A stretch of DNA of 64,000 nucleotides from Megamerina dolium (Eukaryota; Arthropoda; Insecta; Diptera; Megamerinidae), in contig OY978527.1 of assembly GCA_963854835.1 (NCBI GenBank), positions 18,013,345 through 18,077,344 on the forward strand, given 5' to 3'. Made by a program: the position numbers and the translations under genes. Shown piece after piece: positions 22,601 through 32,409 of the stretch; positions within the stretch are counted from its first letter, which is position 1, and each line of letters begins with the position of its first letter. The notes under the pieces were generated by a model. That model worked only from the letters and a program-made list of their open reading frames with translations. It was not told the origin of the DNA and searched no databases.

Positions 22601-24102
22601 ATGTGTTTTGAAGCTTCAACCTTCCTCTACTAACTGTCAAAATTTCATGGCATTTGGTTGACATTTAATGTTTCTTGACATTCATTTTACAAAACACGTG
22701 TTCGTTTGATGTTGAAATTTTAACATGGAGCAAAGAGCGGTCATTAAATTCCACGCAAAAATTGGTAAAAGTGCACCAGAAATATTCGGAATGATGCAGC
22801 AAGCGTATGGCGATGCTTGTTTATCAAGATCAAATGTTTTTATATGGCATAAACGGTTTGTGGATGGCAGAGAGCCGCTGGAAGATGAAATAAAAGAAGG
22901 AAGGCCAATTTCAGTGCGGACGCCGGAAGCGATCCAGAAAGTTCGTGATTTTATTACAGAAGACCGCAATGCTTCAGTGAAAATGATGGAAGAGGCCTTA
23001 AACATCAACAGAGAAACTATCCGACTCATTATTCACGAGGATTTGAGCAAAACAAAGGTCTGCGTGAGATTTGTTCCACACACATTGACCGAGGACCAAA
23101 AATTAATGAGAGTGAGTCATTCTAGAGACATGGTTGCAGCTGCAGATAATGATCTAAACTTCCAGAAAACAATTGTTAAGGGTGATGAAACATGGTGTTT
23201 CCAATACGATCCAGAAACCAAGCGTCAAAGTGCGGAATGGAAATCAAAAAACTCACCACAAGCCAAAAAAACACGAAAAGTTCCATCAAAAATTAAAACA
23301 ATGCTCATAACATTCTTCGATAGCAAAGGAATTATCCACAAAGAATTTGTTCCAACTGGTCAAACAGTTATTTCCGCCTGTTACCTCGAAATTTTGACCA
23401 GAATACCGCGATCCAAAAACTTGGTCTCTGTTGCACGATAATGCACCGAGTCACACAGCACTCATTGTTCGTCAATTTTTGGCTCGGAATCAGGTCTGTG
23501 TGTTGAATGACCCGCCGTACTCATCTGATTTGGCACCGTGCGACTTCTTTTTGTTCCCAAAACTGAAATTGAAGTTGAAAGGATGCTTTTTTGATGACAT
23601 TCAGACCATACAACGGACTTCGACGAGGCCACTGGAGGCAAAATGAGCTAGAACGCGCGTTTGAATCACTATTGAATCAGGAGGAGAATATTTCGAATAA
23701 ATATACCGAAAAATTAGCAGATATCGTGTTTTAATTGTGTTTTCTAGAGGTAGTCTTAATACATAATTGTCGCACCTTGTATAGATCTTTGGTCCGTCGG
23801 ATATCCCTTTTGTTTTTGTTTTGTTTTTGTTTTTTTTTGTGGAGTTATGTTATGTTTATTAAAGCTTCAAATAAATTCTCAATACTTTCGATATACTTTC
23901 AATTATCTTGAGGATACTTTTCATATTTCTAAACAATATATTTGACGCATATTAGATACAATAAAAAATTTTCGTTTTCTTTTTAATAATTACAATTACA
24001 GTACGCTTTTCACACGAACCCGGTTGGCTGCAGGGAACACTAAACGGTAAAACTGGTCTAATACCAGAAAACTATGTTGAACACTTGAAACCATACCATT
24101 AG
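14069..24102 (+). CDS. Graf: Graf: BAR-PH-RhoGAP-SH3 GTPase-activating protein (3' nine coding exons)
   Basis: Orthologue of the GRAF/oligophrenin family, which binds curved membranes through BAR and PH domains and stimulates GTP hydrolysis by Rho-type GTPases in endocytosis and actin control. Coding exons are 14069-14284, 14366-14437, 15967-16018, 16789-17075, 17166-17496, 17571-17676, 19878-21320, 21514-21593 and 24002-24102. All junctions are GT-AG and the phases agree, giving 895 residues plus stop. In this partial protein, residues 1-96 are the end of the BAR domain, about 97-209 PH, about 215-415 RhoGAP with the arginine-finger motif GIYRKSG and the motif NLGVVFGPTLLRP, about 425-835 a Gly/Ser/Thr-rich linker, and 837-895 SH3 with SREPGWL-like SHEPGWLQG and GLIPENYV. 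The BAR N-terminus lies in exons not seen here. Introns carry a SINE and two mariners. The family call is very secure; exon borders were set by hand. Confidence 0.93.
14366..14437 (+). CDS. Graf: Graf exon: BAR-PH junction
   Basis: A 24-codon exon, phase 0 at both ends, between acceptor TTTAG and donor GTAAGT. It encodes TRENFEEASEKVTELKTKYM, equivalent to the end of the BAR helix in animal GRAF proteins. The donor is followed after only 15 bases by a SINE insertion. Confidence 0.9.
14453..14815 (+). repeat. tRNA-derived SINE, copy 4, complete, in Graf intron
   Basis: Starts TGTGGGTGCCGTAGCTCAG, with B box GGTTCAATACC, and ends in a TATTTATTTATTT tail. A perfect 13-base target duplication AAGTAATTTTATG lies at 14440-14452 and 14816-14828. 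The left duplicate begins at the third base of the Graf splice donor. This is the best copy for defining the family's full length (about 363 bp), head and tail. Confidence 0.93.
14829..15966. other. Graf intron sequence
   Basis: Unique-looking AT-rich sequence. Near 15650-15850 it carries phrases of the dispersed ~200 bp repeat (GGAGCCTCCTTAATGGGTG; ATCGGTCATACATTTCACC). Confidence 0.45.
15967..16018 (+). CDS. Graf: Graf exon: start of PH domain
   Basis: A 52-base exon after acceptor TTTCAG. It encodes KPEEKFTKRGYLFLMEK and ends with one extra base before donor GTACGT. The first PH beta strand, GYLFLMEK, is characteristic of the family. Reading on past the donor gives an unrelated AT-rich frame that should be ignored. 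Confidence 0.88.
16019..16788. other. Graf intron with TAC microsatellite
   Basis: About 12 TAC/CTA units at 16634-16670; the Thr-rich and Ser-rich frames over it are artefacts. Otherwise AT-rich with nothing recognised. Confidence 0.6.
16789..17075 (+). CDS. Graf: Graf exon: PH domain core
   Basis: Acceptor TTTTAG; two bases complete the split lysine codon from the previous exon, giving MEKKPFKATWTKYYCTY across the junction. The exon carries the rest of the PH domain, including the C-terminal helix EEDRRAWINAMDG whose Trp is the near-invariant PH residue. It ends at phase 0 before GTAAGC. Confidence 0.92.
17166..17496 (+). CDS. Graf: Graf exon: RhoGAP domain, catalytic half
   Basis: Starts after CATAG with TYLAPGKAK and ends with one base before GTAAGT. 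It contains LEDEGIYRKSGVGTKI, where the Arg of YRKSG is the RhoGAP arginine finger, and LKTYLRNLNEPLM, which matches the conserved block forming the GTPase-binding face. No catalytic residue appears lost. Confidence 0.94.
17571..17676 (+). CDS. Graf: Graf exon: RhoGAP middle helix
   Basis: Acceptor TTCCAG; two bases complete a lysine codon, followed by QESLNQRVHEVHKLVYKLPQ and MLDMVIRHL. It ends with two bases (GA) before donor GTAAGT. The next intron, 17677-19877, is about 2.2 kb and contains a mariner element with long inverted repeats. Confidence 0.92.
17860..18210 (+). repeat. Interspersed 'TATGGGAGGTGGGC' repeat, copy in Graf intron
   Basis: Two successive phrases, TTCATTCGATTTCGCCCATT near 17910 and TATGGGAGGTGGGCC...CGCCCATTTTCGTAGTCG near 18000, match the copies at 2020, 6050 and 19040. 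Class unknown. Confidence 0.5.
18295..18991 (-). mobile_element. mariner-type element with long terminal inverted repeats, internally deleted
   Basis: Flanked by TA (18293-18294, 18992-18993). The arms pair over more than 120 bp: right arm 18991 to about 18868, left arm 18295 to about 18470 with about 52 extra bases. Both begin CCACCTTGATCAAAAAGTTC. Between them the - strand encodes a cut-down transposase. It has RIIAGDETWVYE (first Asp), a deletion of perhaps 60 residues, HHDNTPSHSA (second Asp) and SPDLAPCDFFLFN (third Asp, 34 residues on). The N-terminal DNA-binding domain and normal C-terminus are missing. Sits in a Graf intron, opposite to the gene. Confidence 0.88.
19000..19877. other. 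Graf intron sequence
   Basis: 19030-19110 holds a short copy of the TATGGGAGG repeat; the rest is AT-rich without recognised content up to the acceptor TTTACAG at 19877. Confidence 0.45.
19878..21320 (+). CDS. Graf: Graf exon: end of RhoGAP plus long Gly/Ser-rich linker
   Basis: The first base completes a Glu codon, then VSRKFEKNKMSVFNLGVVFG and TLLRPLEETVAAI finish the RhoGAP domain. About 410 residues of low-complexity linker follow, with runs of Gly, Ser, Thr and Asn, including two uninterrupted Gly runs near 20160 and 20370. GRAF proteins carry a variable Pro/Ser-rich linker here; this one is unusually rich in Gly. The frame stays open for the whole 1.4 kb and ends DLSAGT before GTAAGT. 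A - strand open frame over 20831-21136 is a shadow. Confidence 0.93.
21514..21593 (+). CDS. Graf: Graf exon: SH3 domain, first half
   Basis: Acceptor TTTTCAG; the first base completes Ala. It encodes RVRTLYACMGESEGELSFEP, the ALYxC and ELSF strands of the family SH3, then NQIITN and one base before donor GTGAGT. Splits the SH3 with the last exon 2.4 kb away. Confidence 0.92.
21594..22540. other. Graf intron sequence before the mariner
   Basis: The - strand frame at 22182-22511 (109 codons) has no recognised domain. Part of it (ATAGAGTGTGACTACTCTGG near 22336, then TCCGCCAGACATCC) is shared with 6965-7015 and with 52735-52790, so it is probably dispersed-repeat DNA. Confidence 0.4.
22541..23779 (+). 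mobile_element. mariner element, nearly full length, frameshifted
   Basis: Flanked by TA (22539-22540, 23780-23781), with terminal inverted repeats of about 27 bp beginning CAAGGTGGACAATTATGTAT. The transposase starts at 22725 (MEQRAVIKFHAKIGKSAPEI) and runs open for 238 codons through the helix-turn-helix and KGDETWCFQYDPETKRQS (first Asp). Near 23400 a short deletion shifts the frame; the next frame carries LLHDNAPSHTA and SSDLAPCDFFLFPKLK, with 34 residues between the second and third Asp (DD34D). A second shift near 23640 disturbs the C-terminus. Lies in the sense direction in the last Graf intron. Relatively young but inactive as it stands. Confidence 0.92.
24002..24102 (+). CDS. Graf: Graf last coding exon: SH3 second half and stop
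   Basis: Acceptor ATTACAG; completes Val, then RFSHEPGWLQGTLNGKTGLI and PENYVEHLKPYH followed by TAG at 24100-24102. EPGWLxGTLNGKxGLIPxNYV is the hallmark of GRAF SH3 domains, so this is the true C-terminus. Confidence 0.94.
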
Positions 24103-24625
24103 ATATGTAAGCATGTGTAGTAATTATGACAATTAAATGTAATCTAACTATATGGAAAACAATTTAACAAGTTGTACATGTAATTATTAGTTAATTAATA
24201 TGCAAAAAGAGGTAGCGTGAGAGAAGCGTGAAAGTAAACGAAAGTAATTAACTTACATGTGTGCGTAAGGAAATTACAGACGTAATTACAATTTGATTGC
24301 TTAAATTACATCAAATAATATATTTTATGTATTTGAAATGACACATGAATTGAAAATTACATAGCAAAAAAAAACAAAAAAAAAAACACATAATATCCTT
24401 ATTATTGCAATTAATCGAATGTGTTGTATATGTGTATAATTAATTACGAGTAATTAATTAATGTATATGTAATGATGTGATGTAATTTGAAGCATCAAGA
24501 AAAAAAAAAAAAAAGAAACCACGAGTAATCTATAATTCTTTGTCTATGTTTATATATCTATAGAAATTAATTAATAATGTTAATATTAATTAATTAATAT
24601 TACGATTGCTATTAAATAGCAAAAA

Positions 24626-24690
<65 letters not shown>

Positions 24691-24900
24691 CATACGATAT
24701 GCATCCATAATGCATAATTAGTACATATAGATAGATAAAGCACGAGAAAACTAGAGTGAAGTGATTAATGTGAACAAGAACAACAACAACAACAACAACA
24801 ATAGAAATAAAAATATACATATACCTAATTAATGTATAATGTTAAAGAACTGAAAACAAATAAAGTAAAAGGAAAAAAAAAATTTGTTATTTTACAATTT
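24103..24900 (+). other. Graf: Graf 3' UTR (putative) with polyadenylation signal
   Basis: AT-rich sequence after the Graf stop with no open frame. It holds a TA microsatellite (24634-24687) and an AAC run near 24780. AATAAA occurs at about 24859-24864, followed by A- and T-rich sequence, a plausible cleavage site. Other A-rich tracts further down (25540, 25720) could serve longer transcripts. The UTR end is inferred. Confidence 0.5.
24634..24687. repeat. TA microsatellite in Graf 3' UTR
   Basis: About 25 TA units after a poly-A tract, inside the presumed 3' UTR. Confidence 0.95.
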
Positions 24901-25930
24901 TTTTATTGTTACAAAGAAGAATTCAAATGAAATAATACCTAAATATTAAAATAAAACTGAAAAAAATTCGAGCAAATGGAAATGTGTACATTTTTTATGA
25001 TCTGTGAAAGAAAGAGCGGAGTAATGTGAAATTTTGTTGTTTTTTTAACTGTATTTATAGTTATTAGTTATATTTATATATTTTCCATAAATATATTAGT
25101 ATATGTGTATGTATACATATGTATATAAACATACTTATAAAAACAAACAAATTATTAATGCGCACATACACACAAACACATGCCGGTTATTGTATGCTGT
25201 GATAAAAAAAATTTCGCAAATTTCGATTTATATTTTACGGGAGAGTGCAATTAACAAAGCCATATTTGTGCCCCGCACAAGTATAACTTTCATGCCCACA
25301 CTGCTCAATTAAAGTGACTAAATTCGAAAAAAAAAAAACAAATGTTAACCAGTTATAACTCACTCAATAGTATATCGTGGGCAACAATATTTGACATGTA
25401 AATTGATAATATACTATACTGCGTAATAATTTTGCACGAAAGCCACATCGTTTCTCCCAGATTCAGCTCCCATACAAAGTCAAGGAATTAAAAACATGTA
25501 ATGGATATTTAGAAACCAACAAAAATTAAGCAATTTAATAATAAAAAAAAAAAAAAAGAATAACCCCGAAAATTTAAATCTAAGTTTTCGAAAACTTTTT
25601 GATCGCAGTAGTAAATATTATTTTAATTTTTTTTTTTTTTCGTTGTGTATGTAATTTTATTCAAAAGTATACATAAAATAATTTTATAAATTATAATTAA
25701 TACAAATTGAATTGAAATAAATTATTAAAAAAAAAAAAAACAATATTTAAACTAATAAACTGGCAATATTGTTTTCTGAAAAATAACAAAAAAAAAATAT
25801 TTGTAAAAAAAACTAATTTATTAATTGTTTATGTTTTTAATACTTTGGTCCACGTGATTCATTGTACATATTTGCATAAAATTCTTAATTTCGTTTTTAA
25901 TTACAGTGTATTTAAATTTTTTCTATATAC
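24901..25930. other. AT-rich intergenic sequence
   Basis: Many poly-A and poly-T tracts and no open frame of interest; could include an extended Graf 3' UTR. Confidence 0.45.
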
Positions 25931-25931
25931 A

Positions 25932-26117
25932 CAGTGTGTTCAAAAGTTTCCCTCAAAAAGATCTGATGACCGGAAGTATAAAACTCGAGCACTTTTTGCG
26001 CATTAACTTTGTTGTTTGTCAACGAAATGTGAAAATACATATTTTTAAATTAACTCACCGTGGCGTTGGCGTCTATTAAGAAACAGTGCGGAATCGTTTG
26101 CAACACACTGTCTGTAT
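25932..26117. mobile_element. Small TA-flanked MITE candidate
   Basis: About 185 bp bounded by imperfect inverted ends: CACAGTGTGTTCAAAAG on the left, CAGACAGTGTGTTGCAAACG on the right (reverse strand), each next to TA. No coding content. Resembles a mariner/Tc1-type MITE; boundaries uncertain. Confidence 0.5.
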
Positions 26118-27098
26118 GGTATGAGTATTTGTTATATACATAGTTATTTATTCCAATATCTAACTAAACTACCTTAACCACCTATCTAACTATCGATGTC
26201 TATTTGCTTGTATATTTATAATTGTCGTTAAATATTTCCAAGCAATATTCTTGCTTAATCCCTTTTTCTGTACATACTAATGTACATACGTACCATAGAA
26301 AATAGGTTATTGTTTAAAAAATTGTTTTTATTTTTATTTTTTTTATTTGTAACATATTAAATCATATTTAAAATATATTTTTAAACAATTACATACATCC
26401 TCACATACAAACATATGAAAATATATGTTAAACAAAAATATAATATTTATATATAATTATTTCATTAATAATAATATTCATAGATACATACACACACACA
26501 TACACACGTATAACTGCAAGAAAAAGTAAACTAATTTACTACATTAAAACAGAGAAAAAATTAATTAAACCTTAAAATAATTAATTTAAAGCAAAGAAAA
26601 AACAACAACAAACAAGAATAGTTCTCGCGTGCGCATATTTTTGTAAAGACAAGTATATATGAGATATAAAAAAAAAAAAGAGTGTAAACAAATTAAAATT
26701 ATGAATAAATAAAAATACACAACATCTAATAAATATATATAATACATATTTTTATGTGTAATAACAAACAAAAAATGTGTATTTTTCTAAATTTCATTAT
26801 TAGGTAGGTGCTACAGGTATAAGTTCAAATTTTCAATGCCACCTGCTTCAATGGCTGCTTTTGAATCTCTTCGAATCGCTTCGAATTAGCCCAAATATTA
26901 CAATTTTACTTATTGGCATACGATGGTAGGTCCAAGTCTCTAAAAATTGAAATAAGGAACTCCTATTTGGCAAATAAGTACTTTTGTCAACATAGCTCAA
27001 TATGTTCGTTCAAATTTTCTCAAATATTTTATGTTCTCCAACCTCTTTATTTGCACAAATCTCCTATCGCCGAGCCATTTCTTCACGTTTGGTAACAG
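26118..27098. other. AT-rich intergenic sequence
   Basis: No gene recognised; CA-rich and poly-A patches near 26490 and 26670. The frames at 26586-26771 and 26913-27095 have no features. Confidence 0.4.
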
Positions 27099-27245
27099 CA
27101 AAGAGGATAAAATAACAAGAGTAGACGGATAATTGAGCAGCGCCACTTATCTGTAGGAAATAGAGAAGAAATTGAGTACAATTTTTCACAGAATATATTT
27201 TAAGAATTTTCGGTTCCTTAATAACTCTCTATCGAACGAAATTAA

Positions 27246-27968
27246 GGGGGACTTACACCTTGCCACTTTCAAAAAAATCAATTTTTTTTACATTTTTCTG
27301 ATCTAAAGGGTCTTATAAATCAGCCTGTAAAAGGATTCGTCTCTATTTCGAGATTATTGGAGATTAATCCAGATTAATCGTAAGTCTCATGATTCACGTG
27401 TTGTACTGTTCTGAAACTTTGAACGCGGTTTTCCGAAACTTTAATTTTTCAAACTGGCGTACACGATTACGAGAGAACAAATCAACGTATCGGATAATTT
27501 TTTTTTTTATTTTTTTTCAGAAAACACTTAGCAAGGTCCCGATCGTTCATTTTTAAGAAATTTCGATTTACTACATTTTGACAGTTTTACATAAGACAAA
27601 AAACATAGTACGAAAATGAATTTTGTGAAAAAATACCCGCCATTTTGTGAAAAATCGAAATTTTGAAAAAGTGAACGATCGGGACCTCTAATGTAACAAT
27701 AATTGAAAGTCTTCTTGGATTTCTGATTTCAGATAACTAGGGTCGATCTAATCATGTACACCGTTTGACCTTTTACTTTTGAGGCGCGCGCTGTTAATGT
27801 CATCTCAAGGTCTTGTAAGTCAACATGACTATGGAAAAAAATCATGTGCGGTATTCTATTGTTCTACTAATAAATAAACAAAAATTCAAATGAAAATTTT
27901 TTCTAGTTTCTTTGCAATAAATTGTCAAAAACTAGCTCCAAAATTGGATTACAAGGTGTAAGTCTCCC
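27246..27968 (+). mobile_element. TTAA-flanked MITE A (723 bp)
   Basis: Duplicated TTAA at 27242-27245 and 27969-27972. Terminal inverted repeats of about 17 bp: GGGGGACTTACACCTTG and GGGAGACTTACACCTTG. Interior carries AAACTTTGAACGCGGTTTTC followed by CGAAAC, and an inner inverted pair GGTCCCGATCGTTCA (27535) / GAACGATCGGGACC (27674). No open frame. TTAA targets and GG-rich ends point to the piggyBac-type class. Splits the left arm of the large inverted repeat. Confidence 0.85.
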
Positions 27969-28579
27969 TTAAGAATTAAAGAAGTTACTATACTACCATT
28001 GCCTTGCTCAATGATTAGATCATACGATATTGAAGAGCAATGACAATGAATGCGTCTTCTACTTGAAATATATGGAAATATATTTCATACTTACATATGT
28101 CGAAAATGTCGTATATATATATACATAAGTATTTACATATAACTTAACGAGACTAAGAAAAACATAAAACCAATATCTAATAAAAGTTAAAAGAATTTTA
28201 AAATTTTTATATAGGTACACGCAAATTTTTTCTATCATGCAATAAAAAGTTCAATTTTTTCCAATCGTTTCTGAACACTTGTTTTTAGAGGACTGTAAAA
28301 AATTTCTTCTCGGCACCCTGTAAAAACCGTTAAAATAATTTTTTTCCTTATAACATATTTATCTGATTTTTTTGTGTAAATCGGGTAATTGAGGCGTTTT
28401 TTCGCAGTGTAAGGTTAGAGGCACTTCTTTATATACGATGAGACAAATAATACTTTGTGCCTTTACTTTTGAGGTTAAATGGTATAGCAACTTTTAGAGG
28501 TATTCCCAATCTGTTAAAAAAATAGGTTTAAGTTCACCTAAAATGTGAAACGAATTCTTAGATAAAAGCTAATCACGTG

Positions 28580-29100
28580 AACATTTTTTGTCGATAATTT
28601 TGTATGTAGGGGTGAAGATAAGGGAAAATAAGTTCGGAAGAAATGTTGGGGAGGTAAAACTAGTGGGAGTCGGAGTTACATTTCACCCTCCAAGAGACCA
28701 TACCTGGTCAGCTATAGAGTTATTTGTCGATTTCCATGTGTTTAGCTTAGGAGATAAATATATGTGGTCAGTATGTTTGGAAGAAATGTTATGATAATAA
28801 AATTAATGAGGTTGATCGTATATTTTACACATTTAGGAGCATTTCCGAAGTGCTGGGAGAGTATTTGATAAAAATGTCAGATTTATAAAGAAGTCCCCAC
28901 ATGGAGTGGAGATAGAGGATAAATATATTCTGCAAAAATATTGAGGAAATAAAACTAATGGGCTCGGTTATACATCTGATCACGGAGTAAAGAGAGCGAA
29001 TTTTATCAAGGCATTAATTTTACAAGGAATCTCCCCTAAGATTGGTGATAGAGGGTAAGTATGTTCCGGAAAAATTTTGGGACGAGTTTTTATGATTAAA
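28580..29100 (+). repeat. Dispersed ~200 bp repeat, locus with two or three units
   Basis: Repeating phrases are TTTGGAAGAAATGTTATGA, AAACTAATGGG(C/G)TCGG, CATTTCACCCTCCA, GCTATAGAGTTATTTGTCGA and GGAGATAGAGGATAAATATA. The same phrases occur at 15650-15850, 37250-37790, 41055-41330, 48003-48140 and 57745-57960, and reversed at 33100-33240, 42375-42600, 43316-43950 and 54950-55400. No coding content. Confidence 0.65.
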
Positions 29101-29739
29101 AAAATATTAAAAAGTGACGAAAAAATTCTTTTTTCCAAGAAATTGTTTGCGACTCTAACGTTACATTTCGAAAAAATGCTTCAAATCAAATACAAAAAAA
29201 AAAAAAAATCAAAATAAACAGACCAAATTCTTTACTTTTGTCCATGTTAAAGAATAACATTTCCGATCATGGTACGTACATACCTAAAAATATGTAAATA
29301 TGAAATATATTTATATTTCAAGTAGAAATTACATTTATATTGGCATTGCCCTTCAATACTGTATGTCTTTATCTTTGAGCAAAGCAATAAAAGTAGCAAG
29401 AACAATAATAACTATTCATTTAATTGTTTTAATTCTGTATTTCTTTCGATAGAGAATGATAAAGAAACCGAAATTTCTTAAAATATGAAAAATTTGTACT
29501 CAATTTCTTTTTGTCATTACAATCTCGTTGATAATTCAGAGAGAAAACAACAATAATGGCAGCCAAGTGTACTCACAGAAAACTCAGTCACTCATAGATA
29601 AAGTGTGCAACTATATTTCCTACAGATAAGTGGCGCTGCGCAATTATCCGTCTACTCTTGTTATTCTATCCTCTTTGTAAGTGGCACTGCTCAATTATCC
29701 GTCGACGTATGTTATTTTATCCGCTTTGTTTAATCTTTT

Positions 29740-31190
29740 AGTTTATACTCAAACCATTAAAGTATAAATTGCATCTCGTCTCATTTTCGATGTTACTGTT
29801 CCCTATCGGTAGTGACGATTAGAAAAGTTTCGATTCTCAGTTATTTATTCATGGACCAAGTGAAGCTTTGTAGTATTAACCATGCCCGAGTATATATTTT
29901 TAATTTGTGCTATATAGTTATAGGTTTTGCTAGTGACCAATTGACAGTCTCTAAGAATAGTTCTTTATACATATTTAATACTGCTACGTTTTTATTTTGT
30001 GAGCGTTTAATTCTACTCGAATCAACCCTGTTCGATCATTGGATTCTGTCAGTAATAATTGCAACACTCATTTTGTACTAACTACAGCTATCACTTCGTT
30101 TATTCTTGCCTTGAGTACATGCCTTGAGATCTGGGTTGTTACTCTGATCTTCTTGCACTCGTTTGGTCATTCGTGACTCCTCTGTCAAGATGTTCGTAAG
30201 TCGTAGGTTGACAATGTGATTTTGGCTTCTTACCCCAGAACAATGTTTACAATATCTGTGGTACAAATACGACGAGATGAAGCCTCAGCATTATAATGTT
30301 CCTTTCGTTGTCCTGGAGTACACGATCTTTGTTGCTTGCGTCGTAAGCGGCAATCGCGCCATATGCCTCTTTTACCAGTAAACTTATTTTTGCGTTGACT
30401 CCTTGTTCTTGCTTTAGGCTTCACAATCGATTGCTGGCAACCACGTGCCTTATGTCTTCGTTTGTCGTAAATGAAGTATTTACCTGCAAATTTACTTTCA
30501 CTGACACTACTGATTTTACTACCTAACACACTGTTTCAAACAGATCTGATGTTTCTGCTTCTAGTTGACGTCACCGTGGTATTAGTCGACACATCGAACT
30601 GGCGGCTTCATACGTCAAGGCACTACTGACCCTTTCGGCATATGTATTCCTTGGTGACATGACTATGGCACGCTTAGTCTCTTCGTCGCGTATACCCTCT
30701 ATTTTTATTTTCTCGATGAATTCTTTCGAATTACCACAGAAGATAATATAAGGCCTCAATATCGGAAGCGAAATCCTGAAGGCTCTCATTACTACGTTGC
30801 ACACGCGATCTTAATTCCACTCGATGTAATTGGTTCTTATATATGCTTCCATATTTGCGCTGGAGTGTGTCCATCAGTGATTGATAGCTACCATGATCTT
30901 TCTCTGGAACCATCTGCAAGACTTCAGATACATTATTCTTTAATGCAACTATTAAAGCAGCGGTTTTGTCACTATCGTCTCATTTATTCTTCGAAGCTGT
31001 TGTCTCGAACTGAAATTTGAAGATTTTGAATGGCGTAGTTCCATAGTTCCGTAGTGCTCCACTTATTTTCATTTTATCAAGTTCGCACTATAATTTCTCA
31101 AGCTTTTCTTCCAAGTCATCCACATTTTCTTTCAGCTCTGTGACTTTGTCATTAATAGCTCCGGAAATTTCATAAAATCATTTTCTTCGA
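29740..31190 (-). pseudogene. Retrovirus-like (LTR retrotransposon) gag remnant
   Basis: Three broken - strand frames line up as one old Gag. 30919-30731 has MVPEKDHGSYQSLMDTLQRK and SNESLQDFASDIEALYYL, the usual capsid C-terminal block of Ty3/gypsy-type Gag. 30804-30571 has RNTYAERVSSALTYEAASS. 30529-30230 has YDKRRHKARGC, a zinc knuckle with its first Cys apparently lost. Stops and shifts separate them, and no protease or reverse transcriptase was found. No LTR pair was recognised, although the tandem 51-mer at 29628-29729 just beyond could belong to an LTR. Dead, partial copy of an insect retroelement. Confidence 0.65.
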
Positions 31191-32149
31191 AAAAGTATAT
31201 TTAGTGTTGATTTAAATGTTATTGTTTTTTACAATTTTATATATTCAGGAAAAAGTTTATGGGCATTGAATCATTGAAGTTAAATGGAAAGAAATTAGAA
31301 TCTGGAAAAAAGAAGTATATGGGTAAATGAGGACGAAAAAATTTTATCATAATTTATCTTTTTTAATTTCCCTCCTTTCAGAGAAGACATGGAAAGGCTA
31401 CTAGAAAAAACAATATGAAGTTAATCCACTTTCGCAGAAAAGGAAATAGAACCTTAGAGATTAAGGAAAATGTTCGGAGAACTATAAAAACGCAAATAAT
31501 AGCAAAAAAAAAAAAAATAAAAAAATCACTATCCTCTTTTAGAGTCCAATTTGTTCTCTGCACTTATTTCCCATTTCCTGCGAAAAATATCTTTAGCGCC
31601 AATTTAGATGAAGCAATTCTTTCATCGCAATTTTATATATTTAGTCTCTAACTTTTTCCAACTACATTTGTCTGTTCTATACTGCTGCGGTCTGTTATTG
31701 GTGAAATGTACGATCTTGTTTATTTTATTTATAATGAATAGAGAGAAAGAGAGAGAATAAAAACAAGCAATAAAAACCAATTAGTGTACAATTGAGAATA
31801 GAAACTGCATAGCGAAACAAAGAGAGTGAGAGACATATTCTAAGTGCAATGAGCTGCATTTCACTAATACGCAGAAGAAGAAAAGGAAGGAAAAGTTATA
31901 AACAAAAATAAATGCAAATACAATTAGTAGGTAAGTGAGTGGATAACGCTCACATTATTATCGTATGTGTGCGCGCATGAAATTCATTGTTATCGTTCGT
32001 TGGCGTGTGGTCAATGCGCGTGTTCGTGTATGTATAACTTTTCTAACTGTTTGCCGGTGAATGAATGAAAATACCATTTTCCGGCTTTTTCGATTTTGCG
32101 GCTCACATAAGTGCTGAATTAATTAATTAATAGTACATTGGTGTTTATA
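31191..32149. other. Non-coding AT-rich sequence
   Basis: No recognised content. An open frame at 31415-31651 is Lys-rich from a poly-A run. AGAGAGA and GAAA patches near 31740-31870. Confidence 0.4.
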
Positions 32150-32405
32150 CATATCGCTCATTTGCTGCAAGACCGGCATTAATCAAAAAACGTGATTTTT
32201 GAGTTAATGCTGCAGAATTGTTCGTTATATCATACTTCATGTTGAGTGAAAAATTCATATGAATACCTCTTATATGCTCCGCTTGAGAAGAGAATTTTTT
32301 CCGTGTTTTCCGTGTACGGTTGGAGTCAGTTGAAAACTTCTAACGCGTTTTATGGAAAATCGATTTTTTTGACTTATGCCGGTCTTGCAGCAAATGAGCG
32401 ATATG
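32150..32405 (-). mobile_element. MITE E (256 bp), TTAA type with worn left flank
   Basis: Near-perfect terminal inverted repeats of about 32 bp beginning CATATCGCTCATTTGCTGCA (left at 32150, right ending 32405). TTAA follows on the right (32406-32409); the left flank reads TATA, probably a mutated duplicate. The interior contains AAACTTCTAACGCGTTTT and AAAATCGATTTTTTT, which resemble the cores of the other TTAA MITEs. No coding content. Confidence 0.7.
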
Positions 32406-32409
32406 TTAA

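Larger units (their letters stand above)
27099..29690. repeat. Large inverted repeat (arms of about 270-390 bp) with 1.2 kb spacer
   Basis: The right arm 29296-29679 is the reverse complement of the left arm, which is in two pieces (27099-27245 and 27969-28096) because a TTAA MITE sits inside it. Shared phrases include ACAGATAAGTGGCGCTGC, ATTATCCGTCTACTCTTG and TATTTCAAGTAGAA. The right arm has about 90 bp not in the left, and its outer end is followed by a second, diverged copy of its last 51 bases (29679-29729). The spacer (28097-29295) holds units of the ~200 bp dispersed repeat. It could be a foldback element or two opposed copies of one repeat. Confidence 0.8.
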
